Shown here: positions 51,874-61,790 of the stretch, one piece after another
How positions within the stretch are numbered: position 1 is the stretch's first letter
Layout: each line of letters opens with the position of its first letter
DNA from: Paenibacillus vietnamensis
GTDB taxonomy: Bacteria > Bacillota > Bacilli > Paenibacillales > Paenibacillaceae
Direction of reading: 5' to 3'
DNA length: 64,000 bases
Assembly: GCF_020169515.1 (NCBI RefSeq)
Contig: NZ_JAHMHW010000004.1
Span: 124,001 to 188,000, forward strand
The notes under the pieces: generated by a model
The model's input: only the letters and a program-made list of their open reading frames with translations
Told to the model about the DNA's origin: nothing
The model's database searches: none
Program-made: the position numbers and the translations under genes

Positions 51874-52785
51874 CTACGACTCGTTCGGCTCCCCTTGAAT
51901 ATAGCCAAGCTCGCGATAATGGCGGAGCACGCGGTCAAGCTCATCGGATGCTTCCGCAGGCAGCGGGCCGATCGGCGCCCGGCACGGACCCGCTTCCAGT
52001 CCCATCCGGTTCATCGCTTCCTTAAATACAGAAGGCAGCGTCGCCATCCGGTAAACCTGCGACAACGGCTGGAGCAGCGACTGCGCCGCCTCGGCCGCTT
52101 CGATATTACCGTTTTGCCAATGGGTGTATATCGATACCATAAGCTCCGGCAGCACGTTGGCCGACCCGCTGACGCCGCCTTTTCCGCCAGCCTGCAGCGT
52201 CTTCAGAAGCAGGGCGTCCGAGCCTGCCAATACGGCAAAATCCGGCCCTGCCGCTGCTATATATCGTTCAATCAATTCAAAATTGCCGCTGCTGTCCTTG
52301 ATCGCAACAATATTCGGTATTTTCGCCAGCTCCGCGACCGTCTCGGGCTCAATGGTGAGGCCTGTCCGGGCGGGAAAATTGTACAGCACAATCGGCAGCG
52401 ACACCGAGGCGGCAATGCTCCGGTAATGGCCGATCAGCTCGGCTTGGGAAAGCGGAAGAAAATACGGCGTAATGACCGACAGCGCATCCGCGCCAAGCTC
52501 CTCCATTTTCTCGGATAGCTGGACGGCTTCTCTTGTCGTGATACCGCCCGTGCCTGCATAAATCGGAACTTTTCCCTTCGCCTCCTGGACGGCGATTTCT
52601 ATGATCCTGATTTTTTCCTCCTGCGTGAGGGAGAAAAATTCTCCGTTCGTGCCGAGGCAAAAAAGACCGTGTACGCCGGCGTTCAAATAACGGCTTATAT
52701 ATTGGCGAAGCACGCGCTCGTTCAATTCCTCTTGCTCCGTAAAAGGGGTCATCAATACAGGAATAACGCCTTGCAGCAGTTTCAT
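51874..52785 (-). CDS. DapA-family aldolase/lyase (keto-sugar acid type)
   Basis: 303 residues from the ATG at 52785 with AAAGGAGAGG upstream. TIM barrel of the dihydrodipicolinate synthase/N-acetylneuraminate lyase superfamily: GVIPVLMTPFTEQEELNE, the GTNGEFFSL phosphate-type loop, catalytic Tyr in LYNFPARTG and Schiff-base Lys163 in IVAIKDSSGN. Inside a pectin operon it is more likely a 2-keto-3-deoxy sugar acid aldolase (KDG or an eight-carbon ulosonic acid) than a lysine-pathway enzyme. Substrate not provable from sequence. Confidence 0.87.
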   Translation of the reverse strand: MKLLQGVIPVLMTPFTEQEELNERVLRQYISRYLNAGVHGLFCLGTNGEFFSLTQEEKIRIIEIAVQEAKGKVPIYAGTGGITTREAVQLSEKMEELGADALSVITPYFLPLSQAELIGHYRSIAASVSLPIVLYNFPARTGLTIEPETVAELAKIPNIVAIKDSSGNFELIERYIAAAGPDFAVLAGSDALLLKTLQAGGKGGVSGSANVLPELMVSIYTHWQNGNIEAAEAAQSLLQPLSQVYRMATLPSVFKEAMNRMGLEAGPCRAPIGPLPAEASDELDRVLRHYRELGYIQGEPNES

Positions 52786-52820
52786 GCCAACCTCTCCTTT
52801 CGTTTCCTTCTTTATAGTCA

Positions 52821-54815
52821 TCAGCTCTGCAGGTTCATGCCGGAATTCCCGGACGCGCATATCAGACGTCCCTCATCTTCGAGCCACCGGTCCATATCCG
52901 GAAAATCGAACAGCCGCAGCATGCCGGGTAATATAAAGCTGAGCGAATCCTCCCGGTCATAATCCGGAGTGCGGATCCATTCCGCCAGACTGCGGAAAGG
53001 GCGTTCCATCCGGACGCCTCTGATCCCGGGATCGAGCAGTGCGGCCAATCCGGCGTAAACGGCATACCGGCCAAAGCCATAAAGCTCTATGTCCTCTCCG
53101 TCCAGGAAAGACGTGCCTCTTGCGACCTCCGCCGCGCGAACAATTTCGTAGACGCGAACCGCGGCTATACTGTCGCCAAGCCACATTAATTCATCCGTAT
53201 GCTTGTCGAGCACCCCGAACATCTTGTACGGGTCGTCTCCCGGCACATCAAGATGCGGCAGCAGCGGCCCGACTCCGGTCGGATTAAGAACCATCACCGT
53301 TCTGCCCGACTCGCACACCTCTTTTATCCAATCGGCATGCAGCTCAAGCCCGTTTGTCCCCCGGTCCCAAATGGCGATCGTGACGGGCCGTTTGCAGTCA
53401 GCCTGCGGTACGCCGGTGAAGAGCAGAGCATGATTAAGCAGCCCACGCTGACTCCACCAGACGATACGGTCCGCCTGAATTCCGTCCGCCTCTCCGGCGC
53501 CCGCATACCGCGGGTTAGGCTCGGCCGGCTGCCGGCCCGAATGGACGGCGGCCCTCAGCCAGTCGATAGATTTGCTTCTGCGCTCGCTTTCCGGCATGGC
53601 CTCTCTTACGGCTTCGAAATAAGAGAGCCGCTGCTCATTTTCATCGCAGACGGTTTTCGCCCGCTCCAGCTCCCCGAGCACCTGACCGCTGCGGGTACAC
53701 AGCAGCTTCTCCGGCGGGAGCAGCTCGATCCGGTCATCCGGCGGAGCTGCAGCGGCGTCAAGCAGATGCGCCGAGAAAAAGCGGGCCGCCGCCCGGATCA
53801 GAGGCACGGTAAACCGGTGAGCGTTCTCGTCCTCGGCGAGTCCGATCCGGTCGCCTTGCCCGAACATTTCCCAGAACCGGCGGTTAACGTCAACCGTATG
53901 CCGGGGACCCTCGATGGGAACGGAATCGAACGTCGTGGCAAGGACGAGAACCGGCCTCGGAGCCATGGCGAGCAAAATATCCTCATGGTCGAAGCCGAGC
54001 GCGGAGAAGCCGGGCCATTTCTGCTCGGCGTCCTGCGTTTTGCCTGTGAGCAGAAACCATGGCCGGTTCATGATGAAGCCTCCCGGGGCGGCCGCGGCGA
54101 TACGTAGATCGTACATCATCACAAGCGAGGTCTGCATGCCTCCCCCGGAATGTCCGGTAACCCCGATCCGGTCCGGATCGACCTCCGGCCGGGTGCATAA
54201 ATAATCGATCGCCCTTACGGCGTCATGAAGCATATAGCGCGCAAGGCTGTCGCCGAGCGGAAGGCACTGGCGCCCGACGTTCTCATGATCCCACACGCCG
54301 GTCATGGCGGCCTGCTTCGATACCGGGTCGTACCGGTTAAACCGCTCCCCCTGCCCGGTCGGATCGACCGACATGACGACAAGTCCCGAATGGACGAGGT
54401 AATGACAGGCAGTCTGGTATTCGTCGCAATGCTTCGCCTTCTCCCGGTGGCCGCAGAGCAGCAGCACCGCGCCGCGCGGCTCCCGGATTCCGTCAGGAAT
54501 GTACACATTTGAGGTCACATATACGGACGGCCGCGATTCGAAAATGACCTTTTCGACCCGGAAGCCGTTTCCGCGGACCGTTCCGGTCACGCGCGGGTTA
54601 AGCGGCGTCTCCCTGTCGGGCATGCCGCCGACGCAGCGCTCGATCCCTTCGAGGACAGCCCTTTGGCGCCGCTCCAGGTCGGCGGTGCTTTGAATGGTGC
54701 TCCGCTCCCGCTCTCCTTCGAAGGCGGCTTTCATCGCCCTTTCGTACGTCCAGCGCGGCAGCATGCTTTTCACATCGAAACCCGAAATCGAACTATTTTC
54801 CCATTTGCTAAACAA
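52821..54815 (-). CDS. Two-part alpha/beta-hydrolase (acyl-esterase-like)
   Basis: 664 residues from a TTG start with GAGGAG upstream; no signal peptide. The first half is a complete alpha/beta-hydrolase: nucleophile Ser223 in GHSGGG, acid near TFDSVPIEGP and His in ENAHRFT, preceded by GAVLLLCGHREKAKHCDEY. The second half (about 400-664) has a similar strand pattern (TIAIWDRGTNGLEL, MVLNPTGVG) but no GxSxG, so it looks like a degenerate second domain. Probably removes acetyl or methyl esters from pectic oligosaccharides. It overlaps the GH2 stop by eight bases. Confidence 0.82.
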   Translation of the reverse strand: MFSKWENSSISGFDVKSMLPRWTYERAMKAAFEGERERSTIQSTADLERRQRAVLEGIERCVGGMPDRETPLNPRVTGTVRGNGFRVEKVIFESRPSVYVTSNVYIPDGIREPRGAVLLLCGHREKAKHCDEYQTACHYLVHSGLVVMSVDPTGQGERFNRYDPVSKQAAMTGVWDHENVGRQCLPLGDSLARYMLHDAVRAIDYLCTRPEVDPDRIGVTGHSGGGMQTSLVMMYDLRIAAAAPGGFIMNRPWFLLTGKTQDAEQKWPGFSALGFDHEDILLAMAPRPVLVLATTFDSVPIEGPRHTVDVNRRFWEMFGQGDRIGLAEDENAHRFTVPLIRAAARFFSAHLLDAAAAPPDDRIELLPPEKLLCTRSGQVLGELERAKTVCDENEQRLSYFEAVREAMPESERRSKSIDWLRAAVHSGRQPAEPNPRYAGAGEADGIQADRIVWWSQRGLLNHALLFTGVPQADCKRPVTIAIWDRGTNGLELHADWIKEVCESGRTVMVLNPTGVGPLLPHLDVPGDDPYKMFGVLDKHTDELMWLGDSIAAVRVYEIVRAAEVARGTSFLDGEDIELYGFGRYAVYAGLAALLDPGIRGVRMERPFRSLAEWIRTPDYDREDSLSFILPGMLRLFDFPDMDRWLEDEGRLICASGNSGMNLQS

Positions 54816-57800
54816 TCCGGTTCAACTCCTCGCAGCCGATTTTGACCGCAGACGCCGCCGCGGCGCCGTCCGGTTGCGGGGCGTGACGATGCAGCAAAGC
54901 GCACATAAATTTATCCAGCGCCGGGTTAAAGCCTGCCCGCCCGTCGAGCGGCAGTCCGACAAAGCTGAGAACGCCGCTTCCGAAACGTTTATTTGCGACG
55001 ACGGGCAGCGTTCCTTTCTTCTTGGCGGAGCGGCTGTAATAATAGCTGAAAACAAGCTCCTCCAGCCCTTCGCCTTCCAGATGGCAGTCGGCTATCCCTT
55101 CGATCCTGTCTTTGCCTGCATCATAGAAATAAGAGAAATCATCTTCCTGCAGCCCTTGCAGCTCCGGTTTGCCTGATTGAAACGCCAGCACATATCTGCT
55201 TTTCATTTTGACCGTTCTGACCGGTGAGCCCTCAATGTCCCACATGTCCTGCCCGCCGTCGTTACCCCGGAGCAGCACAACCGCAGCCCCGGCCTTCACC
55301 CGCTCCAGAATAAGGGTTTTATGCGCCTCGAACAGCGCGCCGGAGGAAATGACGAGAGGACCGCTGCCGCCTGTCCAGCGCCCTTCGTCGAACGGCTCGG
55401 CCGACAAACGGAGACTGGTGCATAGCCTCTCTGCCTCGGCTCCGAGAAAAGCAACCGAAGGCACGGCCTTGTCTTCCGGCAAAGCGGAGGCGGCGAACGC
55501 CTCGAATGTGAACCGTTCCCGGTTTAACGTTTCCCCTCGTTCGTTCAGAAGACACGCATCTACGTACAGCTCTCCCCTGCCTGCTGCCGGCTCCGGCACG
55601 TCGATCCGGATTGTGCCCGCATAATTCGATGACGTATGCGAAACGCCGCAGGCCGGCAATTCATAATGGGCATAGTCCTGCGCATCGTCTCTCAGAGTCG
55701 CGATGATGCGGCATCCGTCCAGCGTTTGAGCCGAATCGTTCAGCAGCCAGGCATCAATCTCAAGCTGTTCGCCTCCGTAAACCTTCCATCTGTCGCTCCG
55801 CAAATGAACGCGAACCGGCTCCAGACAGGCCTGATAAACGAAATAAGCCGGTTTAGGGATGCGGTCCACGCCTACGAGCGCCTTCATCCAGCCGGAAGGC
55901 CAGGCGTCGATCAGCAGATGGATAGCGGTAGAAACGATATAATCGGCTCTTCTCCTCCATGCGTCGGTCATCCATTTGGTAGCCAGGCTTTGATGCCGCT
56001 GGCTGACGCGGATCCACTCCGCAATCGTATTCTGCTCCGCGAACCAATCGCCGTGCAGCGTATAGGTTTGAGCTTTCACAATTTCGGCCGGCGACCACGG
56101 CTCGTGGAGGCCTGCCGGAAGCCATTCCGGCGGATAACGCTTCAGCATGACATCGAGATTGTCCAGCCCCTCCGTCCCGTATTCGCCGCATCCCGCCTTC
56201 CAGCCCTCTTTGACCGGAGGCAGAAAACCTTTGTGCATTTTTCCGACGGTCAGGATATTGTCCGTGTACCACATGTTGTAGCAGTGAAAATCAGGAAGCC
56301 CCTCGCGCGTCGGCGGATTGTAATCCCCGTCCGTGTTTTTCACGACGCGGTCCGGGTTTTCGATATAAATCGCCTGTCTGGCTGCGACGAAGAAAGCCTC
56401 CAATTCGTCCCTGTGCAGGAAACGGTGCCCTTTCCTTCTTTTCTCCGTCCGCGAAGGCTCATTAATGAGCGATACCATAATCGAGGACGGATGGCTCCTG
56501 ATCAGCCGTTCCATCTCCGCGGTCTGCCGGACCGCTTCGCAAAACTGGTTGCGGCGGATAAATCCGAACGTCGGCAAATCGCATTGATGCATCATTCCGA
56601 GCATGTCGAAATAGTCGTAGATTTCTTCCTGAACCGGCCGCTGCGTAATGCGGTAAAAGTTCATGTTTGCCATTTTGGCGATCAGAATATCGTCGATTAA
56701 TTGCCCGGTATTATTTTGCATGATGCACTGCTGCAGATGCCCCATCTCGTTAGCGCCCCGCAAGATGACCGGGCGGTTGTTCAAGTACAGCGTGCCTTTC
56801 GGCACCGATTGCTCGTCCTGATGAAACTTCCGCATCCCGAAATGGAGGTCGCGGACGTCCGGACATGATAGGCCGGAGCTTAGCCGAACCCTGGCCGCGT
56901 ACAGGTAAGGCGATTCCGTTTCCCACAGCTTGAAGGACGGAAGCTCGATCCGGTACCGGAAATAATTTAATCCGGGACCTGCGTATGCCGCAGTAAAGCG
57001 GAAGGGACCGTAGGCGTCGCCGGTGAAATTTTTCGGCATGATATCGATCAGAAGCTCCGCATGCTCGATCAGCGAATCCGTCGTATTCACCGCATCGATC
57101 CATATCTCCACACTATCCCCGTCGATATCCGGCCTGACGAATAGATCGTGAATGAAGAGCGGAGGACGCTCTTCCAGATAGACGGCTCCGTAAATGCCTG
57201 CGCCCGGCGGGCAGTGATGCCAGCCTTTTTCCGGATCGTCCCAGCCCGGACCGGTTGCCGCATAAATTTTGTCTCCATCAAGCAGGGAGCCTCCGACGCC
57301 CATCATCGGAAAGTCGTTCTGCACCTCGACGATGAGCGTATTTTCCGCCTGAAGCAGGTCCGTCACGTCGAAATCGAAGGGCGAGAAGAAGCCTTCATGG
57401 CTGCCCAGGCATTTACCGTTCAAGTATACGGACGCTTTATAATCGACGCCTTTGAACTGGATGAAAACCCGGTTCTTAGAACCGTTCGGACGGTATTCGA
57501 ATTCGGTCCGGTAATAACCGGTCCATCTGCCCTCTTCATCGGTCGGTCCCCGGAAATCCGGAATCGACACCTTCTCCCAATCGCCGCTTCCTTCCAATAC
57601 GCGCTGAAACCGGTTGTCTTCCTCCGTCCGGTAACGGAACATGAATTCGGTCAAAGGCTGTTTCCAGCGGCGAATGCCGGGATCCGGCGCCAAATTTTGC
57701 AGAAAAGGGGCATATCGGCTGCGAAGCTCCTGCAGCTGAACATGAAAGCGGGACAAGCTTTCTTCATAGGTTGCTTCCTTCGGCTTATCCGCCTTGTCCA

Positions 57801-57924
57801 TCCCTGTTGTAAAATAAACGGTTTCATACGCGATCGGCGGAATTTCGTGTATGGAATGATCGTAAGCCGGGTGTTCGCGGAAAGCGATTTCGGCGAACTG
57901 GTCGTGTTGATGCTGCCGGTCCAA
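54808..57924 (-). CDS. GH2 family glycosidase
   Basis: 1038 residues from a TTG start with AAGGAGG eight bases upstream; no signal peptide. Sugar-binding jelly-roll (GYYRTEFEYRPNGSKNRVFI, VDYKASVYLNGKCLGSHEGF), immunoglobulin-like domain, then the TIM barrel with acid/base Glu489 in SLINEPS and nucleophile Glu581 in GCGEYGTEG. A long C-terminal part (about 700-1038) includes a glutamine-amidotransferase-like region. GH2 includes beta-galactosidase, beta-glucuronidase, beta-mannosidase and alpha-L-arabinopyranosidase; which one cannot be read. Fourth gene of operon 3. Confidence 0.9.
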   Translation of the reverse strand: MDRQHQHDQFAEIAFREHPAYDHSIHEIPPIAYETVYFTTGMDKADKPKEATYEESLSRFHVQLQELRSRYAPFLQNLAPDPGIRRWKQPLTEFMFRYRTEEDNRFQRVLEGSGDWEKVSIPDFRGPTDEEGRWTGYYRTEFEYRPNGSKNRVFIQFKGVDYKASVYLNGKCLGSHEGFFSPFDFDVTDLLQAENTLIVEVQNDFPMMGVGGSLLDGDKIYAATGPGWDDPEKGWHHCPPGAGIYGAVYLEERPPLFIHDLFVRPDIDGDSVEIWIDAVNTTDSLIEHAELLIDIMPKNFTGDAYGPFRFTAAYAGPGLNYFRYRIELPSFKLWETESPYLYAARVRLSSGLSCPDVRDLHFGMRKFHQDEQSVPKGTLYLNNRPVILRGANEMGHLQQCIMQNNTGQLIDDILIAKMANMNFYRITQRPVQEEIYDYFDMLGMMHQCDLPTFGFIRRNQFCEAVRQTAEMERLIRSHPSSIMVSLINEPSRTEKRRKGHRFLHRDELEAFFVAARQAIYIENPDRVVKNTDGDYNPPTREGLPDFHCYNMWYTDNILTVGKMHKGFLPPVKEGWKAGCGEYGTEGLDNLDVMLKRYPPEWLPAGLHEPWSPAEIVKAQTYTLHGDWFAEQNTIAEWIRVSQRHQSLATKWMTDAWRRRADYIVSTAIHLLIDAWPSGWMKALVGVDRIPKPAYFVYQACLEPVRVHLRSDRWKVYGGEQLEIDAWLLNDSAQTLDGCRIIATLRDDAQDYAHYELPACGVSHTSSNYAGTIRIDVPEPAAGRGELYVDACLLNERGETLNRERFTFEAFAASALPEDKAVPSVAFLGAEAERLCTSLRLSAEPFDEGRWTGGSGPLVISSGALFEAHKTLILERVKAGAAVVLLRGNDGGQDMWDIEGSPVRTVKMKSRYVLAFQSGKPELQGLQEDDFSYFYDAGKDRIEGIADCHLEGEGLEELVFSYYYSRSAKKKGTLPVVANKRFGSGVLSFVGLPLDGRAGFNPALDKFMCALLHRHAPQPDGAAAASAVKIGCEELNRIV

Positions 57925-57958
57925 CTTCTCGTCCTCCTTTATCTGATGTACCTCAACA

Positions 57959-60319
57959 TTAGCTGCTCAAAAGCGTTTGAACGGTGCTGCCGATCCGTTC
58001 CGGCTCAAGGATATAAGTCATTCCCGCCGCAGCCTCGAATTCCGTAACCGGTCCGTCCGAACGGCTTGCAACCTCCAGACCGTCCGCGGTAATACGAAGC
58101 GGTTTGCCGGGACGCGCACAAACGATCCGGCACGTTCCGCCCATTGACGCATGAATGCGGCAGCTTGTCAGCTCGCCTTCCGCCCATTCCAGATCAACGG
58201 TATATCCGCCGCGCGCGCGCAGACCTTGAAGGCTGCCTTGCTTCCAGACGGCCGGCAGTGCCGGCAGTACATTCAACAGCCCGCTATGCGACTGCAGCAG
58301 CATTTCGGCAATGCCCGCGGTTCCGCCGAAATTCCCGTCGATCTGAAACGGAGGATGGTTATCGAACAAATTCGGAAGCGTCGAATCGGCAAGCAGCAGC
58401 TTCACGCTTTCGTATGCCTTTTCCGGCTCTTCCAGACGCGCCCAGAAATTGATGACCCATGCCAGGCTCCAGCCGGTATGCGCGCCGCCGTTTTCGATCC
58501 GGCGCTCCAACGAACGGCGCGCCGCCTCAGCCAGCTCCGGCGTTTCCCGGACATGGATGATCTCGCCCGGATATAAGCCGAACAGATGGGACATGTGACG
58601 GTGACCCGCTTTTGCCTCGTCCCAATCCTCCAGCCATTCCTGCAGAAGCCCCTTTCTCCCGATCTGAGGCTTCGGCAGCTTGCTGCGAACGTACTCCCAT
58701 TGACGGCACAACGCCTCATCCGTCGGGATCAGCTTCGCCGCCTCCAGACAGGCGCTCAGCAGCGTATAGATGATTTGCGAATCCATGGAAGACCCCATAC
58801 AGAGAGAGCCGATCGCTCCGTTGGAGCGGATAAACCGGTTTTCGGGCGATGTCGTCGGACCTGTTAACAGCCGTCCTTGCTCATCCTCTGTCATATAGTC
58901 CAGAAAAAACTCCGCCGCCTCCCGCATGACCGGAAAAGCCCGTTCCCGCAAAAAAGCCTCATCCATTCCGAAGCGGTAATGCTCCCACAAATGCAGCGAC
59001 AGCCATGCTCCTCCGAGAGGCCAGATCGACCCCGGGATGTGGTTCCCTTCGATTTGGGTCGAGCCCCACATATCCGTATTGTGATGAGCGACAAAGCCTC
59101 TGCAGCCGTAAACCTTTGAGGCCGTTATTCTGCCGTTGATCCGCATTCGCTCGATCAGATCGAACAAGGGCTCATGGCATTCGGCCAAATTGCTTACCTC
59201 GGCCGGCCAATAATTCATCTCCGTATTTATGTTTAACGTATATTTCGACTCCCAGGGGGGCGTATAGCTTTCATTCCATATTCCCTGCAAATTCGCAGGG
59301 TTGCTTCCCGGCCTCGAGCAAGACATCAATAGATAACGGCCGAACTGGAAATACAGGGCCGCAAGCGCAGGATCCGCTTTTCCTTCTTTGAAGCGTTCCA
59401 GCCGTACGTTTGTCGGAACGGACTGCGCGCGGGCGGCTTCCTGTTCCGTGCCGAGCCGAAGCCGGACGCGGCGGTACTTGGACGTATGCTCGCCGATATG
59501 ATCCTCCCTCAGCTTGCGGAACCCTTTGCGGGCCGCTTCTTCCGTCTGCCTGATGCATTCCGCCTGCGGATTCTCATGGCGAAATGTCGTTGCTGCGGAA
59601 AGATACAGGGTAACTTCATCGGCGTGACGAACAAGCAGGAAATCGCCGAGCGTCTGGACCGAGCCTCTTTCGGACACCGCTTTGAGCGCCGTACAAAACG
59701 TTACGCCTTCCTTCCCGCATTCCCCGTTCATCAGCAGAGTATCGCCGAAAAGCGTCTCCGTTCCGGTATCGAAAGGCCGTCTGCTTAATTGAAGCCGGAG
59801 GTTCAGCTCCCCGGGCACTTCGCTCGTAATCCGGATGGCAATGACCTGATCAACCGCGCTGCTGAATATTTCCCGCTCATACCGGATGCCGTTCAGGCTA
59901 TATTTGACGCGGGCGATTCCCTGCTCGATATCGAGATCCCGGTAATAATCCGCGATCATGCCTCTCTCCCCGTTATGGTAAAGATTCAAATCGCCAAGCG
60001 GCTGATACGGATTAAGCGATTTCGGGATGGACATCATCGTCATCTGCGCGAGATCTTCCGCTTCCTGCTGCCGGCCCTCCCTTAGCAGCCTGCGTATTTC
60101 CGGCAAATACCGCTTTGCCTCAGGATTGTCGCCGGTCTTCATGCTTCCGTACCACACCGAGTCCTCGTTCAGCTGCAGCCGTTCCGAGTACACCTTCCCG
60201 AATATCATGGCTCCAAGCCGGCCGTTCCCGATTGGCAGCGCTTCCTCCCAAACTTTTGCCGGTTTGTCGTACCAGATCTTATCCGCCGAATTTTTTGCGG
60301 TTTCTTTTGTTTTGTCCAA
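57959..60319 (-). CDS. GH95 alpha-L-fucosidase/alpha-L-galactosidase
   Basis: 786 residues from a TTG start at 60319 (GGGAGAG upstream). No signal peptide. Canonical GH95: N-terminal [20 protein letters not shown], barrel motif [15 protein letters not shown] (catalytic Asn), [11 protein letters not shown] (catalytic Glu) and [17 protein letters not shown] (Asp). Family members invert alpha-1,2-linked L-fucose; some remove L-galactose from rhamnogalacturonan II or xyloglucan. Third gene of operon 3, seven bp after the DUF5060-type gene. Confidence 0.94.
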   Translation of the reverse strand: MDKTKETAKNSADKIWYDKPAKVWEEALPIGNGRLGAMIFGKVYSERLQLNEDSVWYGSMKTGDNPEAKRYLPEIRRLLREGRQQEAEDLAQMTMMSIPKSLNPYQPLGDLNLYHNGERGMIADYYRDLDIEQGIARVKYSLNGIRYEREIFSSAVDQVIAIRITSEVPGELNLRLQLSRRPFDTGTETLFGDTLLMNGECGKEGVTFCTALKAVSERGSVQTLGDFLLVRHADEVTLYLSAATTFRHENPQAECIRQTEEAARKGFRKLREDHIGEHTSKYRRVRLRLGTEQEAARAQSVPTNVRLERFKEGKADPALAALYFQFGRYLLMSCSRPGSNPANLQGIWNESYTPPWESKYTLNINTEMNYWPAEVSNLAECHEPLFDLIERMRINGRITASKVYGCRGFVAHHNTDMWGSTQIEGNHIPGSIWPLGGAWLSLHLWEHYRFGMDEAFLRERAFPVMREAAEFFLDYMTEDEQGRLLTGPTTSPENRFIRSNGAIGSLCMGSSMDSQIIYTLLSACLEAAKLIPTDEALCRQWEYVRSKLPKPQIGRKGLLQEWLEDWDEAKAGHRHMSHLFGLYPGEIIHVRETPELAEAARRSLERRIENGGAHTGWSLAWVINFWARLEEPEKAYESVKLLLADSTLPNLFDNHPPFQIDGNFGGTAGIAEMLLQSHSGLLNVLPALPAVWKQGSLQGLRARGGYTVDLEWAEGELTSCRIHASMGGTCRIVCARPGKPLRITADGLEVASRSDGPVTEFEAAAGMTYILEPERIGSTVQTLLSS

Positions 60320-60326
60320 GGCCGAT

Positions 60327-61790
60327 TCACTCTCCCGTTTGTACGTTTTCAGCCGTAACCCTTTGAATTCTTAAGGCATAATAGAGTTTGGCGGGCAAAT
60401 CGATGCGGAACGATCCTTCGAATCGCTCCCCGAGCGGCGTCACCGTCATATTCCAGGTATCGATCAGCTCCGCCTTGTATATCCCTTCCGGCAGTGAAAA
60501 ATGGCGGAAAGAGAACCGGTGCGGACCGAAATATTGAAAGTAATGAACACCCGCAATTTCCAGCGTCGAAGCGTCATGGCGGGCGGTGCAATATTTAATC
60601 TCTTCGGGCGATTCCTCCAGCAGCCGTTTCATAAATGCGATCCGCTGGACGCTTTCTCCATGCAGCGTTCCGCCATGAGACCACCATAAAACAGAGTCCG
60701 GATGCGCGTACGTTTCGCCATGCGTCACATACCCTCCGCGAAACGTGCCTTCCCAAATCCGGCATACCATTTCCTCCGGCGTCAGGCTGCCCCAGCGCTT
60801 ATGGATATTTCCTTCATAGCCGCATTCGTCGACAACGACCGGCTTGGCAAAATTCCTCGTGAAGGCAGAAACCGCTTTCACATCATCCGTTTGAATGCTG
60901 ATATGAGTAACCCACGGCTTGCCGTAATCGTAAAATTGCTTGCAATTATGAATCGATCGTAAATGTCTTCCATAATCGTACTCCTGGACGATCCGGAAAT
61001 AACGGTCCCAATCGTCTTCTGTCTTTTCCGTCATCAGATCATATTCGTTCGCCAGCGACCACCAGATGTTCCGGAATGCGGACAGCCTCGCCACGACGTA
61101 CCGGAGATACCGTTCATCCTGTTCGGCCGACATCCGGTCAAAGCCCCATCTTCCTTCATCGTAGGGATGGAACAAAATCAGATCCGCCTCGATGCCAAGG
61201 TCCGAAAGCTCCTTGATCTTTCGCTCCAAATGAGCGAAATAGATCGGGTTCATCCGCGACAGGTCGAAGCCTTCTTCTGGCGACCCTTCGAACGGATAGG
61301 AGGCCGGTTCGGCTTGATTAAACAAATACGATTTTGGAAATACGCACATTCGAAGCTTATTGAAAGGAGATTGCTTCAGAGTACGAAGCGTTTCCTCCTG
61401 CAGTCCGCTGTCCTGCAAATGCCAAACGTAACACGTTGTACCTGCCGGTGAGTATCGGGTACCGTCGGCATAGCTGAATTTCACTTCGTCCTTGACCCGG
61501 ACCGGACCGTGATTCCCGTTCGATGCCGGAAGAACCTTGAATTCGCCGGTAATTTTGTCGAGCGACCGGCAGCTGCTTGAAGTCGTAAAGGTCCACGTCC
61601 CTTCCGTCTCCGGCATGAAACGGACTTTATACGTTCCGCCGCCGTCGTAGAAGCCTTCGGCCTCATACACTTGCTCCCCTTGTCTGAACCGGGCGCCGAA
61701 ACTTATATCGACGAACGGATTGCCTTCTTCCGTACCTTTCAGGCTCAGCTCGAACAGCCCCCAGCGCTCCACTTCTTTCATTGTATTCAT
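60327..61790 (-). CDS. DUF5060/DUF5605-type putative glycoside hydrolase (paralogue B)
   Basis: 487 residues from the ATG at 61790 with GGGAGG nine bases upstream; the ATG overlaps the upstream stop (ATGA). An N-terminal beta domain of DUF5060 type ([40 protein letters not shown]) is followed by a TIM barrel with Glu in WWSLANEYD (acid/base candidate) and Glu in [10 protein letters not shown] (nucleophile candidate), typical of clan GH-A. Activity unknown. Strongly similar to the gene just upstream. Confidence 0.85.
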   Translation of the reverse strand: MNTMKEVERWGLFELSLKGTEEGNPFVDISFGARFRQGEQVYEAEGFYDGGGTYKVRFMPETEGTWTFTTSSSCRSLDKITGEFKVLPASNGNHGPVRVKDEVKFSYADGTRYSPAGTTCYVWHLQDSGLQEETLRTLKQSPFNKLRMCVFPKSYLFNQAEPASYPFEGSPEEGFDLSRMNPIYFAHLERKIKELSDLGIEADLILFHPYDEGRWGFDRMSAEQDERYLRYVVARLSAFRNIWWSLANEYDLMTEKTEDDWDRYFRIVQEYDYGRHLRSIHNCKQFYDYGKPWVTHISIQTDDVKAVSAFTRNFAKPVVVDECGYEGNIHKRWGSLTPEEMVCRIWEGTFRGGYVTHGETYAHPDSVLWWSHGGTLHGESVQRIAFMKRLLEESPEEIKYCTARHDASTLEIAGVHYFQYFGPHRFSFRHFSLPEGIYKAELIDTWNMTVTPLGERFEGSFRIDLPAKLYYALRIQRVTAENVQTGE

